Source of the DNA: Chromobotia macracanthus
Taxonomy: Eukaryota > Chordata > Actinopteri > Cypriniformes > Botiidae
NCBI GenBank assembly: GCA_036877525.1
Contig: JAZGTH010000005.1
Location: 3,002,001 to 3,066,000 of the forward strand
Direction of reading: 5' to 3'
DNA: 64,000 nt
The position numbers and the translations under genes are program-made. Numbering within the stretch: position 1 is the stretch's first letter; each line of letters opens with the position of its first letter. The notes beneath the pieces were generated by a model. It was not told where the DNA came from. It saw only the letters and a list, made by a program, of their open reading frames with translations, and ran no database searches. Shown in pieces: positions 10,787-22,497 of the stretch.

Positions 10787-13628
10787 TTCGTTGTTTTGTG
10801 CTAGTGCAAGAGGGCACCGTTGATGGTTGTCTCTGTGGCTCCGCAGTTGTTTTATGTTTTTTTTTAGTTTGTCCTGTCTTTAGTTATACCCGTGCAATCA
10901 GTTTCACCAGAGACGAATTGCTGGACATTTTGTAGCACACACCTGATAGGTGGTGTACAGATGTAACCGTGTTAAAGAAGATGTGTTGTCCCAATCTGGA
11001 AGCACTCTTCATCAGCTGTAAGCCCTTCTACTCACCGCAAGAGTTTCATTCGTTAATTCTTGTGTTTACACAGTGTTTACACTCCGCAAGCACATGTAAG
11101 CTCATCTTTACAGAAACTTGCTGATCAGATTTTTGTTCTTTATCTATCCTTACACACAAAAAAATTGGGCTTGACTTGTTTTTCAAAAAGTTTATAAAAA
11201 ATGTGGGATCTGTGTAGATTGCAGAGACAGAACAACAATACCTGGACTCTGTTTTAATCATTCTCAGGGATTTTAATAAAGCAAATCTCACCCATGAACT
11301 CCCAAAATACCAACAGCATATTACATGTCCCACCAGAGATGGTAATATACTGGACCATTGTTATACCACAATAAAGGATGTATACCCTCTGTCCCACGGG
11401 CAGCTTTAGGACTTTCTGATCACTGCTTGGTTCATCTTATATCGACCTACAAGCAGAAACTGAAATCAGCTAAACCTGTATTAAGGACTGTAAAGAGATG
11501 GACTAATGAAACAGAGCAGGTTTTACAAGCCTGTTTCTCCCTCACTGACTGGAGTGGTTTTGAAGCTGCTGCAAACAATCTGGACAAACTCACAGAGACA
11601 GAGAGTAATATCTTATATCAGTTTCTGTGAAGATATGTGCATTCCTACCAGGACTCATTTAACTTACAACAATGACAAACCATGGTTCACTGTAAAACTC
11701 AGACAGCCCCATCAGGCCAAAGAAGATGCTTACAGAAAGGGGGACAAAGTCTTGTATAAACAGGCCAAATACACACTGGAAAAAGAGATCAGAGTGTCAA
11801 AGTGGAATTATTCTGAAAAAGTAAGGATTCAGTTCACTTCCAGCCACTCAGCATCAGTGTGGACAGGTCTAAAAGACATCAACTACAAGACACCATGCCC
11901 CAGTACTGTGGAGAATCAACAACTAGCAGACAATCTGAATGAGTTTTATTGCAGGTTTGAAAACACAACCCACACCCGCTCTGAACACCTCTCCACGCAA
12001 CCATTAACACCTCCTGCAACCCCCCTCTCCTCCACTCCTGCACTTCAGATCAGTGAAGATGATGTGTGCCAGGTCCTCCGGAAGCAGAAAAGGAAAAAGC
12101 ACCAGGCCCAGATGGTGTTACACCAGCCTGTCTGAAATCCTGTGCTGGTCCAGCTGGCCCCCATCTTCACACAGACCTTCAACAGATCACTGGAGCTGTG
12201 CGAAGTCCCTACATGCTTCAAACGCTCCACCATAATCCACATCCCAAAGAAACCCAAAATTACAGGACTAAATGACTACAGGCCTGTGGCTCTAATGTCT
12301 GTGGTCATGAAGTCTTTTGAAAAACTGGTGCTGGCCTACCTGAAGGACATTACTGGACCGTTGCTGGATCCTTTTCAGTTCGCCAACAGAGCAAACAGGT
12401 CTGTGGATGATGCAGTCAATATGGGATTGCATTATGTTTTGTAACATCTAGACAGAACAGGGACTTATGTGAGGATCCTGTTTGTGGACTTCAGCTCGGC
12501 CTTTAAGACTATCATCCCAAACCTCCTCCTGCCCAAATTAACTCAGCTCTCCGTGCCCACCTCCGTCTGTCAGTGGATCACCAGCTTCTTGACAGACAGG
12601 CAGCAGCTAATGAGGATGGGCAAACTCTCATCCAACAGCCGAACCATCAGCACTGGAGCTCCTCAGAGCTGCGTTCTCTCCCCACAGCTCTTCTCCCTCT
12701 ACACGAATGACTGCACATCTAAAGACCCCTCTGTCAAGCTACTAAAGTTTCCAGACGACACCACACTCATCGGTCTCATTCAGGACGTTGACGAGTCTGC
12801 TTACAGAGAGGAGGTTAAGGAGCTGGCCGTCTGGTGCAGTCTTAACAACCTGGAGCTGAACACGCTCAAAACAGTGGAGATGAGAGTGGACTTCATTAGA
12901 AACCCTCCTGCTCTGCCCCCACTCACCATCATGGACAGCACTGTGGTGACAGTGGAGACATTTAAGTTCCTAGAAACCACCATCTCACAAGACCTGAAGT
13001 GGGACACTCACATAGACTCCATTGTCAAAAAGGCCCGGCAGAGGTTGTACATCCTTCGTCAACTGAGTTCAACTCTGCCATCATTGAACCTGTCCTCTGC
13101 ACCTCAATAACGGTTTGGTTCAGCTCAGCTCCCAAATCTGACCTCAGAAGACTACATAGGGTAGTCCGGACTGCTGAGCGAATCATTGGTACATCCCCCC
13201 CCCCCTTTTTTTTTAAGAAATGCATTAATCCAGAGTGAGCAAAGGGCCGGAAAAATCACTCTGGACCCCTCACATCCAGCACACTCACTTTTTGAACTGT
13301 CATCTGGTCGGCGCTACAGAGCACTGAGCACCAGAACAGTTTTTTCCCCTCAGGCAATCCATCTCATGAACACTTGACAATCTACACATAATATACCCGT
13401 ACCTACAACTGTCTATTGTAATATACCTGTACATACAACTGTCAATTTGTATATTGTTATTTTGTATATTATTCATTTGTCAGGTGGTATATTGCTCTAT
13501 TTTTATTCTTTCATCTGTGTTTTTGTCCTGTGCCATTCTGTTGCACTGTGGAAGCTTCTGTCACAAGAACAAATTCCTTGTATACAAACATACCTGGCAA
13601 TAAAGCTCATTCTGATTTATTCTGATTC
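10787..13628 (+). mobile_element. CR1/Rex-type LINE inserted in the L2 copy
   Basis: A nearly 2.8-kb non-LTR retrotransposon is flanked by the direct repeat TAAACA (10781-10786 and 13629-13634). A GC-richer 5' leader (10787-11050) precedes the end of an endonuclease domain (about 11250-11440: RDFNKANLTHELPKYQQ, GLSDHCLVHLI) and then a reverse transcriptase. The 3' end is CAATAAAGCTCATTCTGATTTATTCTGATTC, typical of this group. The reading frame is broken in several places. The clade name (CR1/Rex1/L2 superfamily) is by similarity of the protein. Confidence 0.8.
11358..13377 (+). pseudogene. Broken reverse transcriptase of the CR1/Rex-type LINE
   Basis: The coding pieces run 11358-11630, 11506-12135, 12142-12444, 12469-13110 and 12999-13377 with frame changes between them. 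In order they show a linker (RWTNETEQVLQACFSLTDWS), the RT fingers (NDYRPVALMSVVMKSFEKLV), LFVDFSSAF, TGAPQSCVLSPQLFSLYTND and the catalytic box KFPDDTTLIG. Functional relatives have F/Y-A-D-D, so the alanine has become proline. The end has SITVWFSSAPKSDLRRL, RTAERIIG and the SGRRYRALSTRT tail. Stops at about 12135 and 12444 and a run of C and T at 13194-13214 disrupt it. It is inactive. Confidence 0.8.
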
Positions 13629-14010
13629 TAAACAAGCGGTGTCTGATTGCTCCCCACGATAAGGTACCAGATCACTCTCGATAAGATGTTCACCTATTCT
13701 GTTCCTTCCTGGTAAAACGAGCTCCCTGTCTCCTTCCAATCTGCTGAGACCATCACAACCTTTAAGAAACAACTGAAAACACACCTGTTCTGCAGACACA
13801 TAATTAATCCCTAATGCTTGTTCAACTTTTAAAAAATTAAATAAAACCTTCTACTGTTCTTTCTGTCTCTAGGATCAGAACACAATTCCCACTTGTAAAT
13901 GCAGCTTTGTAGTCTTGGTTTGTTGATTCTTAGGGTAATATGTTAAATGCTCTTGCGCTCTCTCTCTCTGTAAGACACTCTGGATAAAAGCTAGAGCTAA
14001 ATGAAATTTC

Positions 14011-16957
14011 GATCACATTTTGTAAAAGGTGATGTAGACATAAAAAAATCCAAAGGACAAAATTAAGCATGTAAACACTTGAATCCAACTGTTTTCTACT
14101 TGAAACTTGAACTTGAGACACCATGTGCTTTTTTAAAAATATATATACTGTACATGTAAATGAATAAACATAGTTTAAGTAATCTGAAGTAAATTACCTT
14201 TTGTTTCTCTGTATCAGTTCTGACTCATTAAACAGAACCCTGGTGTCTTACAGTTCCTAATTTTGCTGCCTTATTCAGCATTAATTTTACATAATTTTTT
14301 GTTAGTAATGCAGCAGATATTGAAAAGGACAAAATGATTGACTGAATGTTGGTTAGAGATCATTTGTTTGTGATTCCAGACAAGAGATACAGATTGGCCT
14401 ATGCAGCTAACTTAGTTCATTTAAAAGACATTTCATTTTAAAAGAGAAATAACATTTTTAAAGATAATTGCAAAAGCTAAATAAAACCTGAAATAACTGG
14501 AAATTAGTCAATCTTTCTAATAGATGAAATACCAAAATAATCATTTGATTCAGCTCTAAGGAACTCCAGCACAGCACAGTGTAACAAAATACACTTCAAG
14601 ATTAGCAATGCTGTTTACACCAAATTCTTACTGCACTTAGGATAAAATCTGTCATTCTCAAAATGTACTGTTTACTGTACATTACAAAAACAATAGCTGC
14701 CATAAATGGGGAAAAACCTCTCCCAGGATGACTATGCGGTACATGTAATGTATAGCTTGAAGGCACTTTAAATCACTTCATATAATGTAAATGTATCCTC
14801 TTCAACATTAACAAAGGACATCATCGGCTCAAATGAATAAGCAATAAGACTTATCAAGGGCAGCAAGACTTAACATTTTTCAAGCTTATTTCAAATTCAA
14901 ATGCTTATTCTACAGTGCTAGCCAGCAGAGCAAACACACACTTATAGGCTATAGTATTGCAAGATGGTGACACCCCTGCTACAAAAACTATAGCAAAACA
15001 TTAGCCTCTTTTTGATGGTTTCATAGTTTTTGAATACAGTGGAAATCCATTTACTAAGTAACATAAACTTGATGACTCCATGATGTTAGGGACATCAGGA
15101 TGGCATAAACTTTACTTGATGTTGTATGTTCGATATTCGCAAATTTAGGGACTTTATGTAAAATTATGTACAACATTGGCATACACATTTGTAACTTCAA
15201 TAGCATTTGAAGAAAATGACTTGGTCACTAAATTTTTGTAATTGTTTACATGGAAACTGCAATGGTCTCTGTGGATTCGACTGGTAACAGTTTTGGTTTT
15301 ATTGTTGGGATCTTATCTGGTGGGTGGAAACCTATAGAACACCAATAAATCCTAGTCAAACAAAATGCCCAAAAGACACTACAAAATGTTTTTTTTTAAA
15401 TAGTTTTAATGGTAAATTGCTGATGGTTTGTAATGGTTTTGTAGTGGAAACCATTAGCATTTCTGTAATGGTTTCTGTTGTTTTTGTTTTTCAGCAGGGA
15501 TGTCTTTAATATATTGCAGACTATAGGGCTGAATAAAAAATACTGATTCTACGATTTTATTATTTTAACCGATCTTACACCTCTCATAATACCAAACATC
15601 TCTAAAGGTGTGTTTTAGCTGTGTACCGTTGTTTCGACAAAGCATCTGTCACTCAGTCCATCAGATCCCCGCCCCCTCCTGCTCCCCTCACCACTGCCGC
15701 TTCAGCACTCACACATCACACACCAGCACAAGCAAACTGCAACAAACTGGACTGTACTCGAATTTATGTACGCACAGACAACAGTGCACAAACTTTTCCT
15801 CTATTGCACTGACTGGAAAAAAAACAAACAAACAAATGTCAAAAAGCCCATCTGTCGAGTATTCAAATAAATGTATTCATTTGCAAACGTAAACAGATTG
15901 GAAAGAAATTGCATGCGTGTCAGTATTGGATCCATGCATTAGATCTTAAAATGACAGTAGCCTAATATTCTTGCTGCTGTCCGTGGCATTAAAGTTAACA
16001 AATGAGAAAGATTAGTCATTCACTGCTCTTCATTGATTTTGCAGCTTAAATAAGAATTTATACTGTGAAGACTATGTTTTAAGCATTTATGAATTCTGTC
16101 TTATTTACCATGTGTTGTGTGACTTCTGTGCCCTATCATCAACATTCATATATATGCAACCAATGATTAAATTACTACTAGGGGGCAAAATGTAACAAAG
16201 CACAATGTTATTCGTAGATCTAATAACAATTTGATCTCAAATTGCACCAAACTGTTGCATTTAACTTTAAAATAAACAACAAAATGTTCTTATGGGGGAC
16301 CATGCCCCCTGAACCACATTTCAGGGAAAGAGGTCCCCCATAGTCTCACTAAATCCTGTGGGAAACACTGTAAGTCGATGTGAATATCACCTGTATCTTG
16401 CCTCTCGTCCGGTGTGGGCCTATTGTTATTTAAATGCGTATTTTAGAAATATAGCTAAGTAGGAGGATTTCAGTTACCAGGATTTATATTTAAATATGAG
16501 TTCCATGTCTGCAAAACATTTTATTGAAATATCGATAACTAATCGACACTGAATCGAATCGAAACACCAAATTGGTAGCGTTACCCAGCCCTAGAAAGCT
16601 ATACATATAGCCCAGAGGACAATGGGTTTTATTAACAATGTTTCTGTCTATCAGGACTTAATCTGCTATTTATTTTCTTTAAAGTTTTTAATTTATGAGC
16701 GTTAATTTGTAATATGATAACTTTTGAGTAGTTATGAATTTACTGTAGTTGTCTTCGAAAAACAACATTTAAGAACAATATTATACGGTTTTATAATAAT
16801 GTGCTAAGTGGCTAAGATAAGAATAACGTGAAGTCTCGGGGGTTTTAACTTTTTAAAGCATTTGTAAGCCCCCAATGTAAATATTTCTAATAGCCTGATA
16901 AAATTAAACTTCCGTATACCAACTTTATATAGTTCTGTTTATGTGGTATTTACTTAC
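14011..16957. other. sra1 intron 1, right part: AT-rich, possible hAT-like repeat
   Basis: No exon is supported. A TAGGGCTG at 15525 faces a CAGCCCTA at about 16587, and the interval contains AATCGAATCGAAACACC and GTGGGAAACACTG, motifs common at hAT-like transposon ends in fish. This may be a 1-kb non-autonomous element, but I cannot confirm the boundaries. A C/A-rich block at 15655-15790 is open in two frames with no recognisable protein. Confidence 0.3.
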
Positions 16958-16982
16958 CTGGTTTAATAAACAGATCACTCAT
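16958..16982 (-). CDS. sra1: sra1 exon 1 (start of SRA1 protein)
   Basis: This short first coding exon reads ATG then SDLFIKP, with one base of the next codon, and is followed by a perfect GTAAGTAAA donor at 16951-16957. It matches the conserved start of SRA1 (mammalian AELYVKPG, where glycine spans the splice). The phase fits exon 2 exactly. Leader sequence on the minus strand just before the ATG is TTGGAGTTAGTGCTAAG. The predicted protein part seen here is 8 residues, one split glycine, 39 residues, another split glycine and 69 residues, 118 in all. The intron to exon 2 is 9.2 kb, long for this gene because of inserted LINEs. Confidence 0.88.
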
Positions 16983-17500
16983 CTTAGCACTAACTCCAAC
17001 GCCAAAATGTAGTACTCGTTAGACTTGTTCTATTGACTTTTTCTTCTAGACGTTTTCTGTTGCTTGTCAAATCGCATTTTGGCACGTTACCGCCACCACA
17101 TGGACTGAGGGGTACATTCCAAGTATTCCAAAAACCCCAAGAACGGATTTGCGTTCTCGTATACACCGGTTGTGCCAGGCAACCTTGGAAGAGCGAAATC
17201 GGAAAGATGCAGGACAGGGAACTTATCTTTGTGAACTTATCTTTGGGAACTTATCGTTGTTCACTGACCTTCTCAGCATATTTCATGGGACAATAATTGC
17301 AACATCGCAATATTCATTAAATGACACACAAACTATTATTTACATTATTACCAACACTTTATTGCATTGTAGTTTTGTCGCACATTCTGCGCGTCGGCAC
17401 CTCATTTAGCTTGCTCGCAGATATAGAAACTGTTTAAAACCAAATATGCTGTCGCTCGTCGCGAAACGCTTGTTTGGACACAATCTCTGATTAACATGGA
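16983..17500 (-). promoter_or_regulatory. Probable sra1 promoter region
   Basis: The region immediately upstream of the sra1 ATG is richer in CpG than its surroundings (GTTACCGCCACC, GCGCGTCGGCACC, GTCGCTCGTCGCGAAACG, GTCGCAGCGTCGTG) and has no TATA box near the start. That fits a housekeeping-type promoter. A plus-strand frame MLSLVAKRLFGHNL at 17445-17489 is too short to call. The true transcription start cannot be seen from sequence. Confidence 0.4.
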
Positions 17501-18794
17501 AAAGATACCTTCTACAGCCTGTCGCAGCGTCGTGTTTGTTTAGGAAAACCTGAGCCTTGTCACAATCATTTCAGTGCCCAGTATGCCAAATGTCAAATGA
17601 ATGACTCGACTATTGACACTTGATTATTTAGTGGAATGCTAAAAGTTTGATATTAAATGGCCTTGAATGTATTTCAGATATTAGTTATACACGTCATATA
17701 ATATACATCCATGTGTCAGGGCTTAAACTGTACTTTACTTTGTGTTACATTTAGAAGTGATAGGACAGTTGTAAATGATGGAGGAGTAATAACATTGATT
17801 AAAACTGAGGTATCTTTATAAACAAGAGGATGTGAAAGAAAAATGTGAAACAGTGTTAGTAGACGTTTGGGCAAACACAAAACAACAACAAAGAATTGGA
17901 ATAATCCATTTTTGTAATCCATGTGAACCAAGTTAATAAACTTGAGCAACACTACAGAAGATGTAGAGCAATATAAATAGTACAATTTGTGAAATTATTT
18001 GTGAAGTAGCAGAAGAGGTAATAGGTAGAAGTATAGGTAGGCAGGAAAAGAAAAATGTGCCTTGGTGGACTGACCAAAACTCAATTCATATTCCCATGAG
18101 TGGAAATCACAGGGGTCAGGACCCACCCCATCTGAGGGGTGTCCCCCATAAAAAATCATTAAAAACCATGCTGAAAATTATAAACAATATAATGATATAT
18201 ACTTAGAATAACTGTGTAAGTAGTGAAACAATACAAACGCAAATGGGTTTTGTTTAGAAACATTTAGGGTCCCCAACCCCATGCCTTGGTCCGCTGTATG
18301 CTTTCCACCACCTCACCTACACATAAGTCTGGTGAGAGAGGATAAAGTTCTTCAGTAGTTGTGGAACATCAGTAAGTAGTTTGTCAAACCATTTTATTCA
18401 CTTTAAACATTGGAAGTGGTTATTTTATCTTTAATACAGTTGATGCTGAGTCATTAATATGTTAGTTATGACAACAAATGATGATAACCAATGTATTTTT
18501 CCATGAGTCCACTATGTTAGCGATTATAACGTTACCTAGCTTGTTTGGTGTTGTTGGATAATAAGTCACTCACTACAACTAACACAATGATAAACCTATG
18601 TGTGAACTGCTATTAATCTAGATCAACTGTTGTCTTGGGTTTTGCTTAATATGATGTTATGTAACAGATCAGTGGGCTTGCTGAAGTTGAATATCTAAGG
18701 GATGCCTTCTGTCCCAGACAAAACCTAAAATACTGTGTGGAAAACGCAAGATTATTTAAAGGGATCATATGATGCATTTTCATGTTTTCCCTTT
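17500..18794. other. Intergenic, no gene seen
   Basis: AT-rich DNA. The open frame at 17716-17985 (minus) has no recognisable domain. Confidence 0.5.
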
Positions 18795-18975
18795 CTTTTA
18801 GGGTGTTACCCAGCAGGACAAACCCACAGTAAACCCCAGGTGGGCCCTGTGTGGGTTTTCTGTGGGCCTACCCACTGTGGGTTTGCCCACAGAAAACCCA
18901 CATGGGTCAACGTGATTTTGCCCTTTTGGGCCCTGATAAGGGTTTTATGTGGGCCAACCCACTGTGAAATATTCA
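18795..18975. repeat. Palindrome-rich CCCAC/GTGGG repeat
   Basis: Multiple inverted copies of CCCACAGAAAACCCACA and TGTGGGTTTTCTGTGGGC alternate, with the perfect short palindrome CCCACTGTGGG at 18869-18879. A shorter copy (CAACCCACTGTGGGCTTGCACACAGAAAACCCACACAGG) is at 54842-54880. It looks like a non-autonomous element or foldback unit and can form hairpins. The open frames on both strands here are a by-product of its composition. Confidence 0.6.
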
Positions 18976-19894
18976 ACAATGCATCACTCACTCAAAAAAA
19001 TAATATGCTGGACCTAACTTTTTTAAGTTAACTGGGTTATGTAGAATTTAACATTATCTATTTCAGTGAAGTTAATTTACACAAGGTTAATGCAATGTAA
19101 TTTAGTTAAATCAGGTTTACTGTCTTGATTTTGTTTATACTGTTAACTTAAGTTCAATAATCCTATAATTAATATTTTACCTTCAACTGATAATCCAGTT
19201 TAGATTAGTTTAGTCAATGAATGCATTTTTTTATTTTAGGAAAAACACCTTGTAAAACTCTATACTCTCTAATGACTGCCTTCACTTTTCTCTTATTCTT
19301 ATTATTATTACAGAAAAGCAAAAAAAAAAGCACACTGCCTTTAAGTGAAATAATTTATAAAAAAAACACATACATTTGCTTAAAAATGCATTTATTTAAA
19401 ACAAGACCACTGCTGAAAGTGTAACATGGTCAGTACTGACACAAATGTACAGACAACAGTGCAACATTATGGACAAAACATTAAAAATGCCTCTTGGTCC
19501 TGACCCTAAGTTACAGTGTTTGCAAAAGGAGTTCATTTTTATGACCTGGACCTTGTTTGACAGTTTGTTTGCATCTAGCTCCATGAAAATACTTTGAAAG
19601 TGTATCACAGATCTTGTGGATAAGGCCAAGTTTAATGATAATAAATTAATAAATTAGACCAAGCATCACAGAAAGTGTAAGTTCCTACCGCTGGCTCCCT
19701 CTGTTTCTTGGTTATTTAAAGACTGAGATTATGCTACATGGGTATGCGCCATTGCTAGTTCCGCCCCTTGGTTTGTGCACACTTCCATTCAGAGGTATGT
19801 TTGGCTGGTTAGAGAATAATGCACTACATGTACAGTACAGCTTGAAAAGTGTTTTGCTGAGGCTTTGTGGTGGTGTAACCCCAAGTAGGTTAAG
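18976..19894. other. Intergenic, no gene seen
   Basis: AT-rich sequence with short homopolymer runs. No feature is recognised. Confidence 0.45.
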
Positions 19895-20200
19895 TATTAT
19901 TTGTTAGCGTTAATATCATGCTGTTTACGGTAACTTGTGCTAGCATCATGCTAAAACTTGTTAGTATCATGCTAAAATGTGTTAGCATCATTCTAACACG
20001 TGCTAACATCATGCTAATTGATGTTAAAACATGCTAGCATCAAGTTAAAATGTGCTAGCATCATGCTAATTGATGTTAAAACATGTTAACACCATGTTAA
20101 AATTTGCTAGCATTATGCTAATTGATGTTAAACCATGTTAGTCATGCTAAAACGCGCTAACATAATGCTAAAACATGTTAGCATCATGCTAATTGATGGT
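19895..20200. repeat. GCTAGCATCATGCTAA minisatellite
   Basis: Tandem units of about 20-40 bp built from TGTTAGCATCATGCTAA and ATTGATGTTAAAACATG alternate irregularly. Many units are near palindromes (GCTAGC, TTAGCATGCTAA type). A second block of the same motif lies at 20935-21060, so the repeat A copy at 20215-20460 sits between two blocks. Confidence 0.75.
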
Positions 20201-20214
20201 TTGTTTCAACATTT

Positions 20215-20460
20215 ACAATGTTTTTAGGGCGTACGAAAAAGTGGGCGAAAAATTCCTTAACACTGGGCTGAATTTTGTGATGTTATAGCACTGCATCAGA
20301 ATATCATAGAGACTTGGGGGTGGGCTCATGTTGCTCGGCTTGGCAAGCAGCAACATATGGTGATGTTACAACTTCATAGCCACACCCTAGCAACCCATTG
20401 ACTTATATTTAAAAAGGTGAGAGGCATCAGAACATCGTACAGACAAATTAAGTTAAATGC
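20215..20460 (-). repeat. Dispersed repeat A, copy 2
   Basis: Inverse-orientation copy of the repeat at 4970-5480. It shares TTTTTAGGGCGTACGAAAAA, ATTTTGTGATGTTATAGC, ATAGAGACTTGGGGGTGGGC, GCAAGCAGCAACA and CTTCATAGCCACACCCTAGCAACC. Confidence 0.7.
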
Positions 20461-20934
20461 CACACTGCAAGTCGTGAACATACACCCGAAGCAACGGTCA
20501 GAACTGCTGCGCCTGAGGCCTCAGGCCTCAGACTGGCAAGTAGTCTTTAATTATTACCGTTGAATTTATCAAGCCATGCCCTAGCAACCATTTAGAGTAC
20601 CCTAGAAACCAACATGAATTAGCTATATCTCAGCACCATAACGTCATAGAGACATGGGAGTTGTTTTTTTTATTCACACACACATCTATTAGTTTTACCC
20701 TGTTAACTGTCTAGCTACATCCTAGCAACCATTGACTGTACCCTAGCATCCATGTAATAAACTGAATAAGCCATATCTCTGTATTAGAACATTCTAGAGA
20801 CATTGTGTGTGGGTTTTTTTTATTCGGCTGTCAGTGGGCTTCAGGTATTGCCCTGGCAATGTTCAGACCACAATCTAGCAACCATTTAGGTTATCCTAGC
20901 AACCTCATAACATGATGAATAAGCCATATTTTAG
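20461..20934. repeat. CCTAGCAACCATT-containing repeats
   Basis: The phrase CCTAGCAACC(A)TT recurs at about 20582, 20722 and 20878 with AAGCCATAT and CTAGAGACAT motifs in the same order. This suggests three diverged units of a repeat related to the repeat A core. Confidence 0.5.
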
Positions 20935-21060
20935 TATATCTATCATGCTAAATCATGTTAGCATTATGTTAATGTCATGCTAACATCATGTTAAAATATG
21001 TTAGCATCATGTGCAATCATGTTAGCATCATGGTAAAACATGTTAACATAATATTCCCAA
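20935..21060. repeat. GCTAGCATCATGCTAA minisatellite, second block
   Basis: Units such as ATGCTAAATCATGTTAGCATT and CATGTTAGCATCATG match the array at 19895-20200. Confidence 0.7.
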
Positions 21061-21239
21061 GTTTTGCCACGGCAAGCACCACTTACATTTTCTTCAGAAA
21101 ATATACCGATCTAGTTTCTACTAGAATCAAGTTTGTCAATCCAGTGTAAGAAAACTAGCAAATGGTCCTAAACCAGAAGCTTTAATTTCAGAAAGCTAAC
21201 AATTTTAAGTCATTGTTTAATTTGTTTGATTTTATATAC

Positions 21240-21710
21240 ACATTTTATATATAAGAGACCACTGCAAAATGATCAGTTTTTTTGGTTTTACCCCTTTATA
21301 GGTATGCGTTTAAATAAAATGAAGGTGTTTGTTTTATTCTATAGACTACTGACAACATTTCTCCCAAATTCCAAATAAACATTGTCATTTAGAGCATTTA
21401 TTTGCAGAAAATGAACTCTGGTCAAAACAACAAAAAACATGCAGTGTTTTTAGACAACAAATAATGCCAACAAATAATGAGAAAACAAGTTCATACTAAT
21501 TTTTAAACAACACAATACTAATGTTTTAACTTAGGAAGAGTTCTTAGGTGGATTAACTCTGTTTTTTTAATCACATATACTGGATCATGCGTCTTGGCAA
21601 GCTCTCCACCATTCTTTCACATTGGTGTTGGGTGACTTTATGCCACTCCTGGCGCAAAAATTCATGCAGTTCAGCTATGTCCTGTAAGGTGGTCTTTTCA
21701 AGGCTGGGTA
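21240..21710 (-). mobile_element. Remnant of a Tc1-like DNA transposon (transposase C-terminus)
   Basis: On the minus strand, about 21576-21692 encodes LQDIAELHEFLRQEWHKV, then CERMVESLPRRMIQYM and a stop, which resembles the C-terminal end of a Tc1-type DDE transposase. The following non-coding part (toward 21240) has CATTTATTTGCAGAAAATGA-type sequence and ends near CAGTGGTCTCTTATATATAA, matching a known teleost Tc1-like family 3' region. The catalytic domain is absent. The sequence is interrupted at about 21710 by ATAGAATTATGATAGGAAAG simple duplications. Confidence 0.65.
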
Positions 21711-21837
21711 TATGATAGAATTATGATAGGAAAGAATTATGAATTATGATAGTATATGATAGGAAAGATATATTGATAGAATTACTACAAAGTTTGTACA
21801 AATTACAGCAGCTGAGAATTAAAACAGTATTTTTTTT

Positions 21838-22019
21838 AAAGGTGGACAAGAAAGGTTAAACAGGCTCTTAAGCATTTAAATATTGATTTTCACATACCCT
21901 TGAGTAAAGCAGAAATGAAAGGTTTAATTAAAGCTGCTGTCAGAAAGATGTGGCAAGAGAGGTGGGATAAAGAAAATAAAGGACAACATTTGTATAATAT
22001 ACAAAAACAAGTTAGTTAT
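21838..22019 (+). mobile_element. I-type LINE copy 1, part 1 (after RNase H)
   Basis: The frame reading KQALKHLNIDFHIPLSKAEM and then KMWQERWDKENKGQHLYNIQ is the region that follows RNase H in I/Nimb-type LINEs. It breaks at 22019, where the chromovirus is inserted, and resumes at 26692 in the same frame. The equivalent region of copy 2 is at about 32900-33050 (KQALKHSQINVKVALSKAEV), which confirms the assignment. Confidence 0.8.
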
Positions 22020-22497
22020 TGTAAGGGGGCTGAGGCAGAAGCTGAAGCAGGATCCAGTTGCAGATGTTTATTGGGGTTATCAAACGAGTCGTGATCCATA
22101 ATCAAAGTCAAAAGTACAGGCAAAGGGTAGTGATAAACAGACAGTCCAACCATGCAACACAACAAAAGGGAGAGACATAAATCAGAGGTCGTAAATCCAG
22201 GCAGAGAATCGATATCTAAACAAACAGTCCAATCCAGGCGTCAAACAAAGGGGCAAGGCAAAAATCAGAAAACGAGAACCAAACAATAGGTAAGACACAG
22301 TAAATCAGGCAGTAAAAGAAAATGCTCAGTAGTCAGGTGTAAAGCTGGCAATACTTCGCAACGTGGCCATGTGGCAGCAAGGTTTATATAGATGCCAAAC
22401 ATTAAGTAAGTTCAGAGTTCAAAGTTCAGAGTTCAGCAGAGGGAGCATGAGCAGTCAGTATTCCGGTGAGGGCTCCCTCTGCTGGCATGATGTTACA
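22020..22497 (-). repeat. 3' LTR of the chromovirus (478 bp)
   Basis: Minus-strand LTR with TATATAAACC at 22381-22390 as TATA box and AATAAA at 22067-22072 as polyadenylation signal. It lacks the 8-bp array seen in the other LTR (it reads CAGTAAATCAGGCAGTAAAAGAAAATGC). Otherwise the two are nearly identical over their length, so the insertion is fairly young. Confidence 0.92.

Larger units (their letters stand above)
10660..14010 (+). mobile_element. L2-type LINE 3' part, split by a younger LINE
   Basis: The left piece (about 10660-10786) and right piece (13629-14010) join to give the C-terminal end of an L2 reverse transcriptase ORF plus its 3' tail. The left piece has AAATCTCTGACCCTGGCTTT and the right begins at AAGCGGTGTCTGATTGCTCC. 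The intact order is visible in the other L2 copy at 32228-32370, where AAATCTCTTACTCTTGCCTTT leads into ACGTCTGATTGTTCCC. The tail ends with CTCTGGATAAAAGC and GCTAAATGA, the usual L2 3' end. The copy sits in sra1 intron 1, antisense to the gene. Confidence 0.8.

Noticed and set aside
17445..17489. Plus-strand ATG reading MLSLVAKRLFGHNL beside the sra1 promoter
   Set aside because: It has a stop after 14 codons and no donor; too short to support a bidirectional gene.
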